In this document: positions 38,821-49,571 of the stretch, one piece after another
How positions within the stretch are numbered: the first letter of the stretch is position 1
Layout of the letters: each line of letters opens with the position of its first letter
Source: Flavobacteriaceae bacterium
GTDB lineage: Bacteria; Bacteroidota; Bacteroidia; Flavobacteriales; Flavobacteriaceae
DNA: 64,000 nt
Assembly: GCA_028279515.1 (NCBI GenBank)
Contig: JANQNQ010000003.1
Span: 362,412 to 426,411, forward strand
Direction of reading: 5' to 3'
Position numbers and translations under genes: made by a program
The notes under the pieces: generated by a model
Databases searched by the model: none
What the model was told of the DNA's origin: nothing
What the model saw: only the letters and a program-made list of their open reading frames with translations

Positions 38821-40221
38821 ATGAACATGAAAAAAATTGCAAGTGTACTTTTAGTTTCGATGGTTGGAGGGGCCATTTCGTTAGGTGCCTATAAGGCCTT
38901 TTTCGAAAAACCTGAAGCCGTTGTAGAAACTACACATCCAACAACTAACTACATCCCGACAAATTTTGTATCGAACAACACCAATACACGGTCGTTAGAA
39001 GGTCTTGACTTCACAGTGGCTGCAGAGAAAACAGTGAATGCCGTGGTGCACGTTAAGAACACTACTACCGGTAAATCTCCAACAAGTATCGCCGATCTCT
39101 TTTATGGAGGAGGCGGTGAACGTACGCGTGTTGGTACGGGCTCTGGCGTCATCTTTTCGCCTGACGGATTTATTATCACCAACAATCACGTGATCGACAA
39201 TGCTGAATCTATCGAGGTGACCATGAATAATAACAGAACGTATACGGCCGAACTTGTGGGTTCTGATGCCAAAACTGACATTGCCTTGTTGAAGATAAAT
39301 GCTGATGAAAAGTTACCGTATATCACATTTGGTGACTCTGATGCTACAAAAATTGGCGAATGGGTACTTGCTGTTGGAAATCCGTTCAACTTGACTTCTA
39401 CAGTAACTGCAGGGATCATCAGTGCTAAGGCCAGAGATTTGAATGAGTTTGACCGAAACAATCAGTCCTTCATCCAAACGGATGCAGCTGTGAACCCAGG
39501 GAACAGTGGCGGAGCTTTGGTTAACACCAATGGCGAGCTTGTAGGTATCAATACTGCCATTACGTCTCAAACGGGATCTTTTGTAGGGTATTCATTTGCG
39601 GTACCCAGCAATATTGCTCGTAAGGTAATCGAAGACATAATAGAATACGGTGATGTACAGCGAGGGCTCTTAGGAATTTCTGCCTTGAACAGGTATTCAA
39701 AATATGCTGTGGAAAACGGACTTTCGGAAATTGAAGGTGTGTATGTAAGCGACGTGCAAGAAGATTCGGGTGCAGAAAAAGCTGGCTTGAGAGAAGGAGA
39801 CATTATCAAGCGATTGGACAATGTGAAAGTGTCCAAATTCTCTGATCTCTCTGGATACTTGAGTGCCAAGCGTCCTGGTGATGTGGTAAATGTAACGGTT
39901 GATAGGGATGATAGATTGAGAACGCTACCGGTGACCCTTTCGAAAACGACGCGTGTACAGCTATTGAATATGGAGTTGAAAAACATCACCAAAGATGACA
40001 AGAAGCGCTTTGATATCAAAGGCGGTGCAAAGGTTACCGCGAATCAAAATGATCAGTTACGACGTCTGGGACTCGAGCAAGGAATCATCATAACGCAGAT
40101 CAATGAAACTACCATTCAAAACATTGAGGACATTGAACGCGTAAAGTCTAGCGGAAATGACCTAGAAAAGATCGTGTATATCAATGCTTATGGTGAAACA
40201 GAGCGTTTAATATTCAAGTAA
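38821..40221 (+). CDS. HtrA/DegQ-type periplasmic serine protease
   Basis: 466 residues. The N-terminal signal/anchor helix (about 5-25) is followed by a trypsin-like domain with catalytic H123 (NNHVID), D153 (KTDIALLKI) and S229 (NPGNSGGALV). Two PDZ domains complete it (about 280-375 and 405-466). This is the HtrA layout for envelope protein quality control. An in-frame ATG two codons later is an alternative start. The divergent dapF gene shares its upstream region. Confidence 0.93.
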   Translation: MNMKKIASVLLVSMVGGAISLGAYKAFFEKPEAVVETTHPTTNYIPTNFVSNNTNTRSLEGLDFTVAAEKTVNAVVHVKNTTTGKSPTSIADLFYGGGGERTRVGTGSGVIFSPDGFIITNNHVIDNAESIEVTMNNNRTYTAELVGSDAKTDIALLKINADEKLPYITFGDSDATKIGEWVLAVGNPFNLTSTVTAGIISAKARDLNEFDRNNQSFIQTDAAVNPGNSGGALVNTNGELVGINTAITSQTGSFVGYSFAVPSNIARKVIEDIIEYGDVQRGLLGISALNRYSKYAVENGLSEIEGVYVSDVQEDSGAEKAGLREGDIIKRLDNVKVSKFSDLSGYLSAKRPGDVVNVTVDRDDRLRTLPVTLSKTTRVQLLNMELKNITKDDKKRFDIKGGAKVTANQNDQLRRLGLEQGIIITQINETTIQNIEDIERVKSSGNDLEKIVYINAYGETERLIFK

Positions 40222-40241
40222 GATATCTTTTAAAATACAGT

Positions 40242-40275
40242 AAAAGCCTGCGCGAAAGTGCGGGCTTTTATTTTT
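40242..40275 (+). terminator. Terminator of the HtrA gene
   Basis: Stem AAAAGCC / GGCTTTT extended by several pairs, with GCGAAAGT-type loop, then a T6 run, 21 bases past the stop. Confidence 0.8.
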
Positions 40276-40286
40276 TATGGTTTTTG

Positions 40287-40318
40287 TTTCACGAAAACGA
40301 TTGAAATTGATACTTTTG
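40287..40318 (+). promoter_or_regulatory. Promoter of the GAPDH gene
   Basis: Exact -7 match TACTTTTG at 40311-40318. TTTC at 40287-40290 stands 20 bases upstream in the -33 position (TTTG at 40283-40286 is the alternative). Transcription near 40324 rules out the longer frame from 40258. Confidence 0.6.
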
Positions 40319-40353
40319 CGGCAAATTTAAACGTCAAAAATAAACACACAACA

Positions 40354-41802
40354 ATGAGTTTTAACGAAACTTATGAGAAAGAGTTGGCTTTTCAGGCCGA
40401 TCGTAGAAGAGCAACCGTAGAGTTTATCAAGATCGTCAGCGATCTTTGGTATGACAAATCAATAGAGCTGGTGCTCTTTAGAAACCAATTGATCGACCGA
40501 AATGTGAGCGAGATCATTAACTTGCACGAGTATGCTGGAGAATTTGTTCAAAAGCCAATCTCGATCTTTGACTCGGTAGAGATTGCTCAAGCAATCAATA
40601 AACTCAACCTCCCTCCTGCTAAACTTGATATCGGAAAACTTACGTACGAATATCATTTGGAAGACAATAAATATTCTGATGCGACGGCGTTCGTAGTTGA
40701 CAAACTAAGAGATGCTGAAAAGGCGAACGGTATTCAGCCGAAAGATGTAATACTTTATGGTTTTGGTCGTATCGGAAGATTGCTAGCCAGAGAGCTTATG
40801 ACCCGTACAGGAAGCGGAAGCCAATTGAGACTTCGTGCCATTGTCACCAGAGGAAAAGTAGACGAGACGGTTCTTGAGAAAAGAGCTTCGTTGCTTAGAA
40901 ATGATTCTGTTCATGGTGACTTTCCTGGAACCGTGGGCATTGACGTAGAGAACTCTGCGTTGATCATCAACGGAACCACGGTTCATATCATTTCTGCAAA
41001 TGCGCCGGAAGATATCGATTATACTGAATACGGAATTAACAATGCCTTGGTTATTGACAATACCGGAGCCTTTAGAGACAAAGAGGCCCTTAGCAGACAT
41101 CTTGCTGCAAAAGGAACTGCTAAAGTATTATTGACAGCACCTGGAAAAGGGGTTCCGAACATCGTTCACGGAGTTAACCATGCCGATTACAACCCAGAAG
41201 AGGTAGATATCTTCTCTGCAGCTTCATGTACTACCAATGCCATCACTCCAGTATTGAAGGTAGTTGAAGATTCATTGGGTGTTAAGCACGGTCACCTTGA
41301 AACGATTCACGCTTATACGAATGACCAGAACTTGGTAGATAACATGCACAAGAAATACCGCCGTGGTCGTGCAGCAGCCCTGAACATGGTTATTACAGAG
41401 ACTGGTGCCGGAAAAGCAGTGTCTAAAGCGCTACCTTCATTAGAAGGGAAACTTACTTCGAACGCTATCCGAGTTCCTGTTCCTAACGGGTCATTGGCCA
41501 TTTTGAATTTGGAAGTAGACAAAGGAACATCATTAGACGGCGTCAATACATTGATGAAAAAATACGCGCTAGAGGGTGACCTTGTTGAGCAGATCAAATA
41601 CGAGATCAGTGACGAGCTTGTTTCTTCTGACATTGTAGGTTCATCGGCTCCATCTATCTATGATAGTAAGGCAACCATCGTTAGAGAGAACGGTACTAAT
41701 TTGATCCTATACGTTTGGTACGACAACGAGTATGGATATAGCCATCAAGTAATTCGTTTAGCTAAATATATTTCAAAAGTAAGACGTTACACCTATTATT
41801 AA
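40354..41802 (+). CDS. gap: Glyceraldehyde-3-phosphate dehydrogenase, long form
   Basis: 482 residues from the chosen ATG. Oxidises glyceraldehyde-3-phosphate with NAD(P)+ in glycolysis, or the reverse. The catalytic cysteine is C292 (SAASCTTNAITP), the Rossmann start is VILYGFGRIGRLLARELM, and the C-terminal WYDNEYGYSHQVIRLAKY is diagnostic. An extra N-terminal region of about 125 residues precedes the usual 335-residue enzyme, giving the long form known in Bacteroidota. The frame could extend to 40258, but the promoter lies within that extension. Confidence 0.94.
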   Translation: MSFNETYEKELAFQADRRRATVEFIKIVSDLWYDKSIELVLFRNQLIDRNVSEIINLHEYAGEFVQKPISIFDSVEIAQAINKLNLPPAKLDIGKLTYEYHLEDNKYSDATAFVVDKLRDAEKANGIQPKDVILYGFGRIGRLLARELMTRTGSGSQLRLRAIVTRGKVDETVLEKRASLLRNDSVHGDFPGTVGIDVENSALIINGTTVHIISANAPEDIDYTEYGINNALVIDNTGAFRDKEALSRHLAAKGTAKVLLTAPGKGVPNIVHGVNHADYNPEEVDIFSAASCTTNAITPVLKVVEDSLGVKHGHLETIHAYTNDQNLVDNMHKKYRRGRAAALNMVITETGAGKAVSKALPSLEGKLTSNAIRVPVPNGSLAILNLEVDKGTSLDGVNTLMKKYALEGDLVEQIKYEISDELVSSDIVGSSAPSIYDSKATIVRENGTNLILYVWYDNEYGYSHQVIRLAKYISKVRRYTYY

Positions 41803-41823
41803 TAGAATTAACCCACTTATAAT

Positions 41824-41857
41824 GAAGGCTTTGAGTTTCGACTCAAGGCCTTCTTTC
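41824..41857 (+). terminator. Terminator of the GAPDH gene
   Basis: Stem GAAGGC-TTGAGT / ACTCAA-GCCTTC with a TTCG tetraloop-type loop, followed by TTTCATAATA, about 20 bases past the stop. Confidence 0.85.
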
Positions 41858-41933
41858 ATAATAAAGTGTCATATATGTGCAATAAAAGATGCTTTTGTTC
41901 GTTATGACCTCGAACCTACTTATCAGTAACAAT

Positions 41934-42554
41934 ATGAATTTTTTAAAACTACTCCTTATCTCTAGCATTGTTGGCTTATGTACAGTGATGAACGCTAGAG
42001 CACAAACGACCCCCGCTGAGAAACAACTTTCTCTTGATAATGGGTCAATCAACGATCAATTTGAATTTGTCATAAAGAAGTCTTCCAATTGGGAAGAATA
42101 CGAGGTTATCAAAAAAACCTGGGTGCGTAAGCTAAGAGGCAACGTGATCGATTCGTTAAACCTTTCCAAGTCAAATCTTGTAAAAGCACGAAACGAAGTA
42201 GCTTCACAACTTTCTCAGATTGAAAAACTAAAGACCGATCTCAACACGGCCAATACAAGTTTGGCGAACGTGACTACAGAGAAAGACAGTATTTCATTTT
42301 TCGGAATGCAAGTGAAAAAAGGCGCCTACAAAGGAATCATGTGGGGCATTATTGCTGCTTTAGCAGGATTGCTATTGCTATTTGTCTACAAGTTTAGAAA
42401 CAGCAACGTAGTGACCCAAGAAGCCAAGCAAAATCTAAATGAATTAGAGCTTGAATACGAAGAGCACAGAAGACGAGCCCTGGAGCGCGAACAAAAGGTA
42501 CGACGACAACTTCAGGATGAGATCAATAAGAACAAGGCCATCGCAAAAACATAA
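41934..42554 (+). CDS. Coiled-coil membrane protein of unknown function
   Basis: 206 residues from the chosen ATG. A signal peptide (MNFLKLLLISSIVGL, cleavage near ARAQ) is followed by a charged region with a coiled coil (about 65-115), one membrane helix (about 133-152; GIMWGIIAALAGLLLLFVYK) and a C-terminal basic coiled coil (EEHRRRALEREQKVRRQLQDE). Similar proteins are, as I recall, sometimes labelled tRNA (guanine-N1)-methyltransferase because trmD is nearby. There is no SPOUT knot or SAM site, so that label should not be used here. Confidence 0.75.
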   Translation: MNFLKLLLISSIVGLCTVMNARAQTTPAEKQLSLDNGSINDQFEFVIKKSSNWEEYEVIKKTWVRKLRGNVIDSLNLSKSNLVKARNEVASQLSQIEKLKTDLNTANTSLANVTTEKDSISFFGMQVKKGAYKGIMWGIIAALAGLLLLFVYKFRNSNVVTQEAKQNLNELELEYEEHRRRALEREQKVRRQLQDEINKNKAIAKT

Positions 42555-42868
42555 TCGCATTATTTTGGGCTAACGCTTAGAAAGCTTAGCTAGAGTGCCC
42601 CCAAGCCTCACTTTTGAGACCCAACAGTCTCTGGTGAGGCTTTTTTCATAGGAATCCGCCAAAAGTATGTGGTAAACCCGTAACAGTTTGCGGAGAAAAA
42701 TTCTCACTTTTACAACATCTTAATAAGATCTTGGGGGACGAAAAGGAACTGGCCGCTTTGCATAACTATTAACTTCCTTTTTCGGCGGTCAGTAGTCCTT
42801 TTCATTACAGCACTAAATTCAACTTCAATTTAAAGGAATGCATCTGCTTGATCTCGTATCTTAGCTAT
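42555..42868 (+). other. 314-base spacer with two hairpins, no gene recognised
   Basis: The first hairpin (42603-42646) is a terminator. The second (42741-42802) pairs AAAAGGA-ACTG-CCGC with GCGG-CAGT-TCCTTTT imperfectly over a 30-base loop and ends in TTTTCATT. No open frame of useful length and no tRNA-like fold are seen. The second hairpin has no gene in front of it on the plus strand, so it may end a short unrecognised transcript. Confidence 0.5.
42603..42646 (+). terminator. Terminator after the coiled-coil membrane protein gene
   Basis: Outer stem AAGCCTCAC / GTGAGGCTT, inner stem GAGAC / GTCTC, then T6. Confidence 0.85.
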
Positions 42869-43306
42869 ATGAGAATCGTATTTGCTGACCCATCACATAT
42901 AGACATTTTACTTCCTTTGTTTGAAGGCTATCGAACATTCTACAAACAACAACCCAATCCTGAAGCATCGAAGGCATTTTTGCTAGAACGGATGCAGCAA
43001 CAGGAAGCAACCGTGCTATTGGCATTGAGCAACCAAGGCGCAGCCTTGGGGTTTACGCAGTTGTTCCCTATTTTTTCATCTGTGAGCCTAGAACCCATGT
43101 ATTTGCTCAATGATCTCTTTGTAGCACCCGAAGCGCGTAAACAGGGCGTCGGAGCCGCCTTGCTCAATGCCGCCAAAGAACTATGTAAGAAACAACAACG
43201 AAAGGGGTTGCTCTTGCAAACTGCATCTGACAATCCAGCTCAAAAGCTATATGAACGACTTGGATGGATCAAAGAAGAAGACCTGTTCTATTTTTGGAAA
43301 GCATAA
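42869..43306 (+). CDS. GNAT family N-acetyltransferase
   Basis: 145 residues from the ATG that gives MRIVFADPSHIDILLPLFEGYR; a 7-codon longer frame exists but lacks support. The acetyl-CoA loop is APEARKQGVGAALLNAAKELC, and LQTASDNPAQKLYERLGW is the C-terminal family motif. The YLLNDLFVAPEARKQG arrangement is typical of general GNAT enzymes; substrate unknown. It stands alone upstream of the TPR gene. Confidence 0.88.
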   Translation: MRIVFADPSHIDILLPLFEGYRTFYKQQPNPEASKAFLLERMQQQEATVLLALSNQGAALGFTQLFPIFSSVSLEPMYLLNDLFVAPEARKQGVGAALLNAAKELCKKQQRKGLLLQTASDNPAQKLYERLGWIKEEDLFYFWKA

Positions 43307-43350
43307 ACCATAATTTCTCGTAATTTTACACCCTTAATCCCATTGTATCT

Positions 43351-43845
43351 ATGGATCATTTAACAAAACTGGAAGAACTGCTCAATCAGGCCAACGGTGA
43401 CATTAAGAACGGAAACTACGAAGTGGCGTCTGACACATTAGAAGAGATCATAAACACCGACCCAAACTTTGGAAAGGCATATAACCATTTAGGATATCTG
43501 TACGAGGTGAAGTTCAAGGATTTTGAAAAGGGTGAAACGCTGTATAAGCTATGCCTTGAGAAGAGTCCGCTGTACCCGAGTGTTTATTACAACTACGCCA
43601 TCTTGCTTTCAACTTTGGGGCGTTATGATGACTTAGCAGAGTTGTTAGATCGTGCCATGAACATTCCAGGCATTACAAAATCTACCATATATAATGAGTA
43701 TGCTATCATGTATGAGCAGCAAGGAAAATTAGATGAAGCCATTACTCATTACAAGAAATGCGGGCTCCATACACTTGACAAGAACACTCTAAATCGCGCC
43801 AAAGAATCCATTGAGCGCTGCAACCTTAAAAAAGAACTGCTTTAA
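43351..43845 (+). CDS. TPR repeat protein
   Basis: 164 residues, no signal peptide. Three to four tetratricopeptide repeats are visible ([90 protein letters not shown], each quoted in part). It is a protein-binding scaffold with no visible enzyme activity. It is 14 bases before trmD, so the two genes probably share a transcript. Confidence 0.85.
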   Translation: MDHLTKLEELLNQANGDIKNGNYEVASDTLEEIINTDPNFGKAYNHLGYLYEVKFKDFEKGETLYKLCLEKSPLYPSVYYNYAILLSTLGRYDDLAELLDRAMNIPGITKSTIYNEYAIMYEQQGKLDEAITHYKKCGLHTLDKNTLNRAKESIERCNLKKELL

Positions 43846-43859
43846 TCAGACCATCGCAC

Positions 43860-44537
43860 ATGCGCATAGATATTATTACCGTATTACCTGAGTTATTGAA
43901 GAGTCCGTTTGAGGCCTCTATCTTAAAACGCGCCATCGAGGCAGGATTGGTCGAAGTCCATTTTCACAACCTCCGAGATTATGTTTCGGACAATTATAAA
44001 CAAATTGACGATTATCAATTTGGTGGCGGTGCCGGAATGGTCATGATGGTCGAGCCTATCGACAAATGCATTTCGGGCCTCAAAGCCGAACGCGATTATG
44101 ACGAGGTTATCTATATGACACCAGATGGTGAAACCCTTAAACAAGGTATCGCCAATGAACTGTCTCTCAAAGAGAACATCATCATCTTGTGCGGACATTA
44201 TAAAGGTGTGGACCAGCGCGTACGTGATCATTTTGTGACAAGAGAAATTTCAATCGGCGACTTTGTGCTTTCTGGAGGTGAACTTGGAGCAGCTGTTTTA
44301 TGCGACGCCGTGATTCGTTTGATTCCCGGAGTATTGGGTAATGAGACCTCTGCCCTCACCGATTCGTTTCAAGACAATTTATTGGCGCCACCTATATATA
44401 CACGCCCTGCTGACTACAAAGGATGGAAGGTACCAGAGGTATTACTTTCTGGCAACTTTCCAAAAATTGAAGCATGGCGAGAAGAAGAGGCATACAAAAG
44501 AACCAAAGAACGAAGGCCCGACCTTTTAAACGAATAA
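43860..44537 (+). CDS. trmD: tRNA (guanine37-N1)-methyltransferase
   Basis: 225 residues. Methylates G37 of tRNAs and so prevents +1 frameshifts. The SPOUT trefoil knot is clear: [14 protein letters not shown], then [22 protein letters not shown] and LIPGVLGN. The N-terminal start [13 protein letters not shown] and [17 protein letters not shown] are also family typical. In many bacteria trmD is followed directly by rplS; here three small membrane-protein genes lie between them. Confidence 0.96.
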   Translation: MRIDIITVLPELLKSPFEASILKRAIEAGLVEVHFHNLRDYVSDNYKQIDDYQFGGGAGMVMMVEPIDKCISGLKAERDYDEVIYMTPDGETLKQGIANELSLKENIIILCGHYKGVDQRVRDHFVTREISIGDFVLSGGELGAAVLCDAVIRLIPGVLGNETSALTDSFQDNLLAPPIYTRPADYKGWKVPEVLLSGNFPKIEAWREEEAYKRTKERRPDLLNE

Positions 44538-44542
44538 TCGAT

Positions 44543-44869
44543 ATGGAAGACTATACTTTTACATTTCTTATTGCCAAGGCAATACATGTCATTTCAATAC
44601 TGATATTGGTAGTTGCCAGTATTATCTTGGGAGTTAGATTAAAGAAGGCAGGTGCCTTTATAATGATCGTTGGCTCATTCTTAATGTTGATCCTTTCAGT
44701 GGCTGACACACCCATCATAGCCTATGCAGCTAGTCAGGGCTCTGAAAATGTTGTAAAAGTTCAAGGGATAATCAGCATCGTTTCAGGCTTCTTTTATTTT
44801 TTGTTCGGACTTGGGGTGCTGGTGTTGGCATTTGACCTCATTAAAAGACAAAAAGACACCATAGAATAA
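44543..44869 (+). CDS. Small membrane protein, unknown (first of three)
   Basis: 108 residues from the ATG at 44543, five bases after the trmD stop; a longer frame starting inside trmD is not credible. About three hydrophobic helices (IAKAIHVISILILVVASIILG, AFIMIVGSFLMLILSVADT, IISIVSGFFYFLFGLGVLVLAF), then a short basic tail. No family is recognised. Close spacing suggests co-transcription with trmD. Confidence 0.7.
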   Translation: MEDYTFTFLIAKAIHVISILILVVASIILGVRLKKAGAFIMIVGSFLMLILSVADTPIIAYAASQGSENVVKVQGIISIVSGFFYFLFGLGVLVLAFDLIKRQKDTIE

Positions 44870-44891
44870 CTGCGATATTTAAAACAATACC

Positions 44892-45218
44892 ATGTACGGA
44901 ACACTTGCACAACTGGCGGTATGTATTGCCTGTCTTATTTTATTAAAGGATAAACGATCCTCTAGTTCACTATTATTGATCATTGGCTCAGGCGGAATGG
45001 CATTAGGAGGCTTATTGCTCCTGGCGGTACCATTGTTCTTACTGGAAGTATTGGCCCAAGAGCGCGTAGCTATTTTAAACTGGACCTTTGCGCTGGCTTT
45101 TGTTACCCCGTTTTTCTCGGTATTGTTTACCATAGGCTTTATTCTTCATCTCAAAAAACATCAACGATTACTAAAAAGCAAGGAGTCTGATATCAGTAAC
45201 ATCAAAGGCATTGACTAA
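44892..45218 (+). CDS. Small membrane protein, unknown (second of three)
   Basis: 108 residues, about three hydrophobic helices (LAQLAVCIACLILL, LLLIIGSGGMALGGLLLLAVPLFLL, WTFALAFVTPFFSVLFTIGFILHL) and a basic, then acidic, cytoplasmic tail. It follows the first small gene by 22 bases and overlaps the third in a TAATG junction. The function is unknown. The size and helix count resemble its neighbours, which suggests an ancient duplication or a small membrane complex. Confidence 0.7.
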   Translation: MYGTLAQLAVCIACLILLKDKRSSSSLLLIIGSGGMALGGLLLLAVPLFLLEVLAQERVAILNWTFALAFVTPFFSVLFTIGFILHLKKHQRLLKSKESDISNIKGID

Positions 45219-45568
45219 TGGAAGTAAGTGTGGAAAGTTTGATCTGGGACCTGCTTTTGGTATGTTCGCTAGTCATTATTATCATCGCCGCTTCGAAATT
45301 GTATAAGGCGCAGAGAAACGTTTGCTCTAACTTACTTTTCTACGGAGCCATGGGAATGTCAATCACTTTTATCGAAAGCATTATGACACGCCTTCTATTA
45401 AACGGAAGGCTGATATTACCCGACGTTGTTACCACTTTTATATCCATTGCTTCCTTTATTGCCTTGAATATCGGCATACTTCTGCTAGTCAATAGATATT
45501 TGGTCTTAGTTAAGAAAAGAGGGGTTGATCATAGCATCAAAGAAATCGGGAAAGAACCTGAAACTTGA
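45218..45568 (+). CDS. Small membrane protein, unknown (third of three)
   Basis: 116 residues, three hydrophobic helices (LIWDLLLVCSLVIIIIAAS, LLFYGAMGMSITFIESIM, VTTFISIASFIALNIGILLL), then a basic tail with KKRGVDHSIKEIGKE. Its start overlaps the preceding stop (TAATG), so the two are translationally coupled. No family is recognised. Confidence 0.7.
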   Translation: MEVSVESLIWDLLLVCSLVIIIIAASKLYKAQRNVCSNLLFYGAMGMSITFIESIMTRLLLNGRLILPDVVTTFISIASFIALNIGILLLVNRYLVLVKKRGVDHSIKEIGKEPET

Positions 45569-45880
45569 AGCGCATAGATAACTCCGGCCAAGGATTGAGG
45601 TTTTGTTGGAGCTCATCAATTTTGTGCCTCGACTGTCCGCGGCAGATACCTTCAATCAAAATACATTTTTGATCTCTGGTAGTGCTCGGCATGACATAAA
45701 ATTGATAGCGACTACCGAAAGCCTGACCTTCTGGAGCTTCAGCGAAAGAAGGGGCCGCACCAAAAAAAACACCCTAATGATTGTCCATTAGCAATTTATC
45801 ACTATTTTTGCACCCAATCTGAGTTAACCTCTGGCGAAAATCGTGAACGTTATCCTGGTAAAACACTTAATATCAATAAA
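45569..45880 (+). other. 312-base spacer before rplS: unassigned part, promoter and leader
   Basis: 45569-45780 holds no supported gene. The minus strand is open over much of it without a start codon. 45781-45810 is the rplS promoter, and about 45816-45880 is a 65-base rplS leader with short pairing possibilities (GAG-TTAAC-CTC). Confidence 0.5.
45781..45810 (+). promoter_or_regulatory. Promoter of rplS
   Basis: TTG at 45781-45783, 19-base spacer, then TATTTTTG at 45803-45810: the best TTG-N19-TAnnTTTG match in the window. The predicted start near 45816 leaves a leader of about 65 bases, so rplS is independent of trmD here. Confidence 0.75.
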
Positions 45881-46231
45881 ATGGAGTCTTTAGTAAAATT
45901 TGTACAAGACGAATTTGTAACGAAAAAAGAATTCCCAGAGTTCGGAGCTGGTGACACGATCACTGTATATTACGAGATCAAAGAAGGGAATAAAACACGT
46001 ACACAGTTCTTTAGAGGTGTTGTGATCCAACGAAGAGGATCAGGTGCCACTGAGACGTTTACCATCCGTAAAATGTCTGGTACTGTTGGTGTAGAGCGTA
46101 TTTTCCCTGTGAACATGCCTGCACTTCAAAAAGTAGAAGTGAACAAAAGAGGTAAAGTTCGTAGAGCTCGTATCTTTTACTTTAGAGGTCTTACCGGTAA
46201 GAAGGCAAGAATCAAAGAGAAAAGAGCATAA
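45881..46231 (+). CDS. rplS: Ribosomal protein L19
   Basis: 116 residues. Large-subunit protein near the 30S-50S interface. The L19 core is clear: FGAGDTITVYYEIKEGNKTRTQFFRGVVIQRRGSG (in part), GTVGVERIFPVNMPALQKVEV and KRGKVRRARIFYFRGLTGKKARI, which is diagnostic. It is transcribed from its own promoter and ends at a strong terminator. Confidence 0.97.
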   Translation: MESLVKFVQDEFVTKKEFPEFGAGDTITVYYEIKEGNKTRTQFFRGVVIQRRGSGATETFTIRKMSGTVGVERIFPVNMPALQKVEVNKRGKVRRARIFYFRGLTGKKARIKEKRA

Positions 46232-46252
46232 GACTTTTTTGAAAGCATTAAG

Positions 46253-46280
46253 AGGCCCTGTGACACACAGGGCCTTTTTT
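46253..46280 (+). terminator. Terminator of rplS
   Basis: Stem AGGCCCTGTG / CACAGGGCCT with a 2-base loop and T6, 22 bases past the stop. Confidence 0.9.
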
Positions 46281-49302
<3,022 letters not shown>

Positions 49303-49322
49303 GATTTTTGATAATCAATATA

Positions 49323-49360
49323 TGCTGAAGGCCGAAACGTGTGTTTCGGCTTTTTTTTGC
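49323..49360 (+). terminator. Terminator of icd
   Basis: Stem GCCGAAAC / GTTTCGGC with a 4-base loop, followed by T8, about 30 bases past the stop. Confidence 0.9.
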
Positions 49361-49571
49361 ATTCATATATCAAATAACTACGTTTACAAAGTTTTTTTGA
49401 GATTGGTGATGTAAATACCTACATTTATAAAAACAATAAATAAGGCCTATACAGAAACATTACATTTCCTTCTCACATTTTTGAAAATAAGAACCTTCTA
49501 AAACTTTTTGGATAGGTTGTTGCGGATTTTACAATGATTCTTAAGGCCATCCCAAAAATTAACCTAAAAGT

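Noticed and set aside
40258..40353. 32-codon N-terminal extension of the GAPDH frame
   Set aside because: It contains the promoter -7 element TACTTTTG and a terminator tail, so it is not translated.
45527..45776. Open minus-strand frame over the spacer before rplS, protein-like in composition
   Set aside because: It has no start codon in a sensible place, no ribosome-binding context, and runs into the end of a real plus-strand gene. Possibly a remnant, but not supported.
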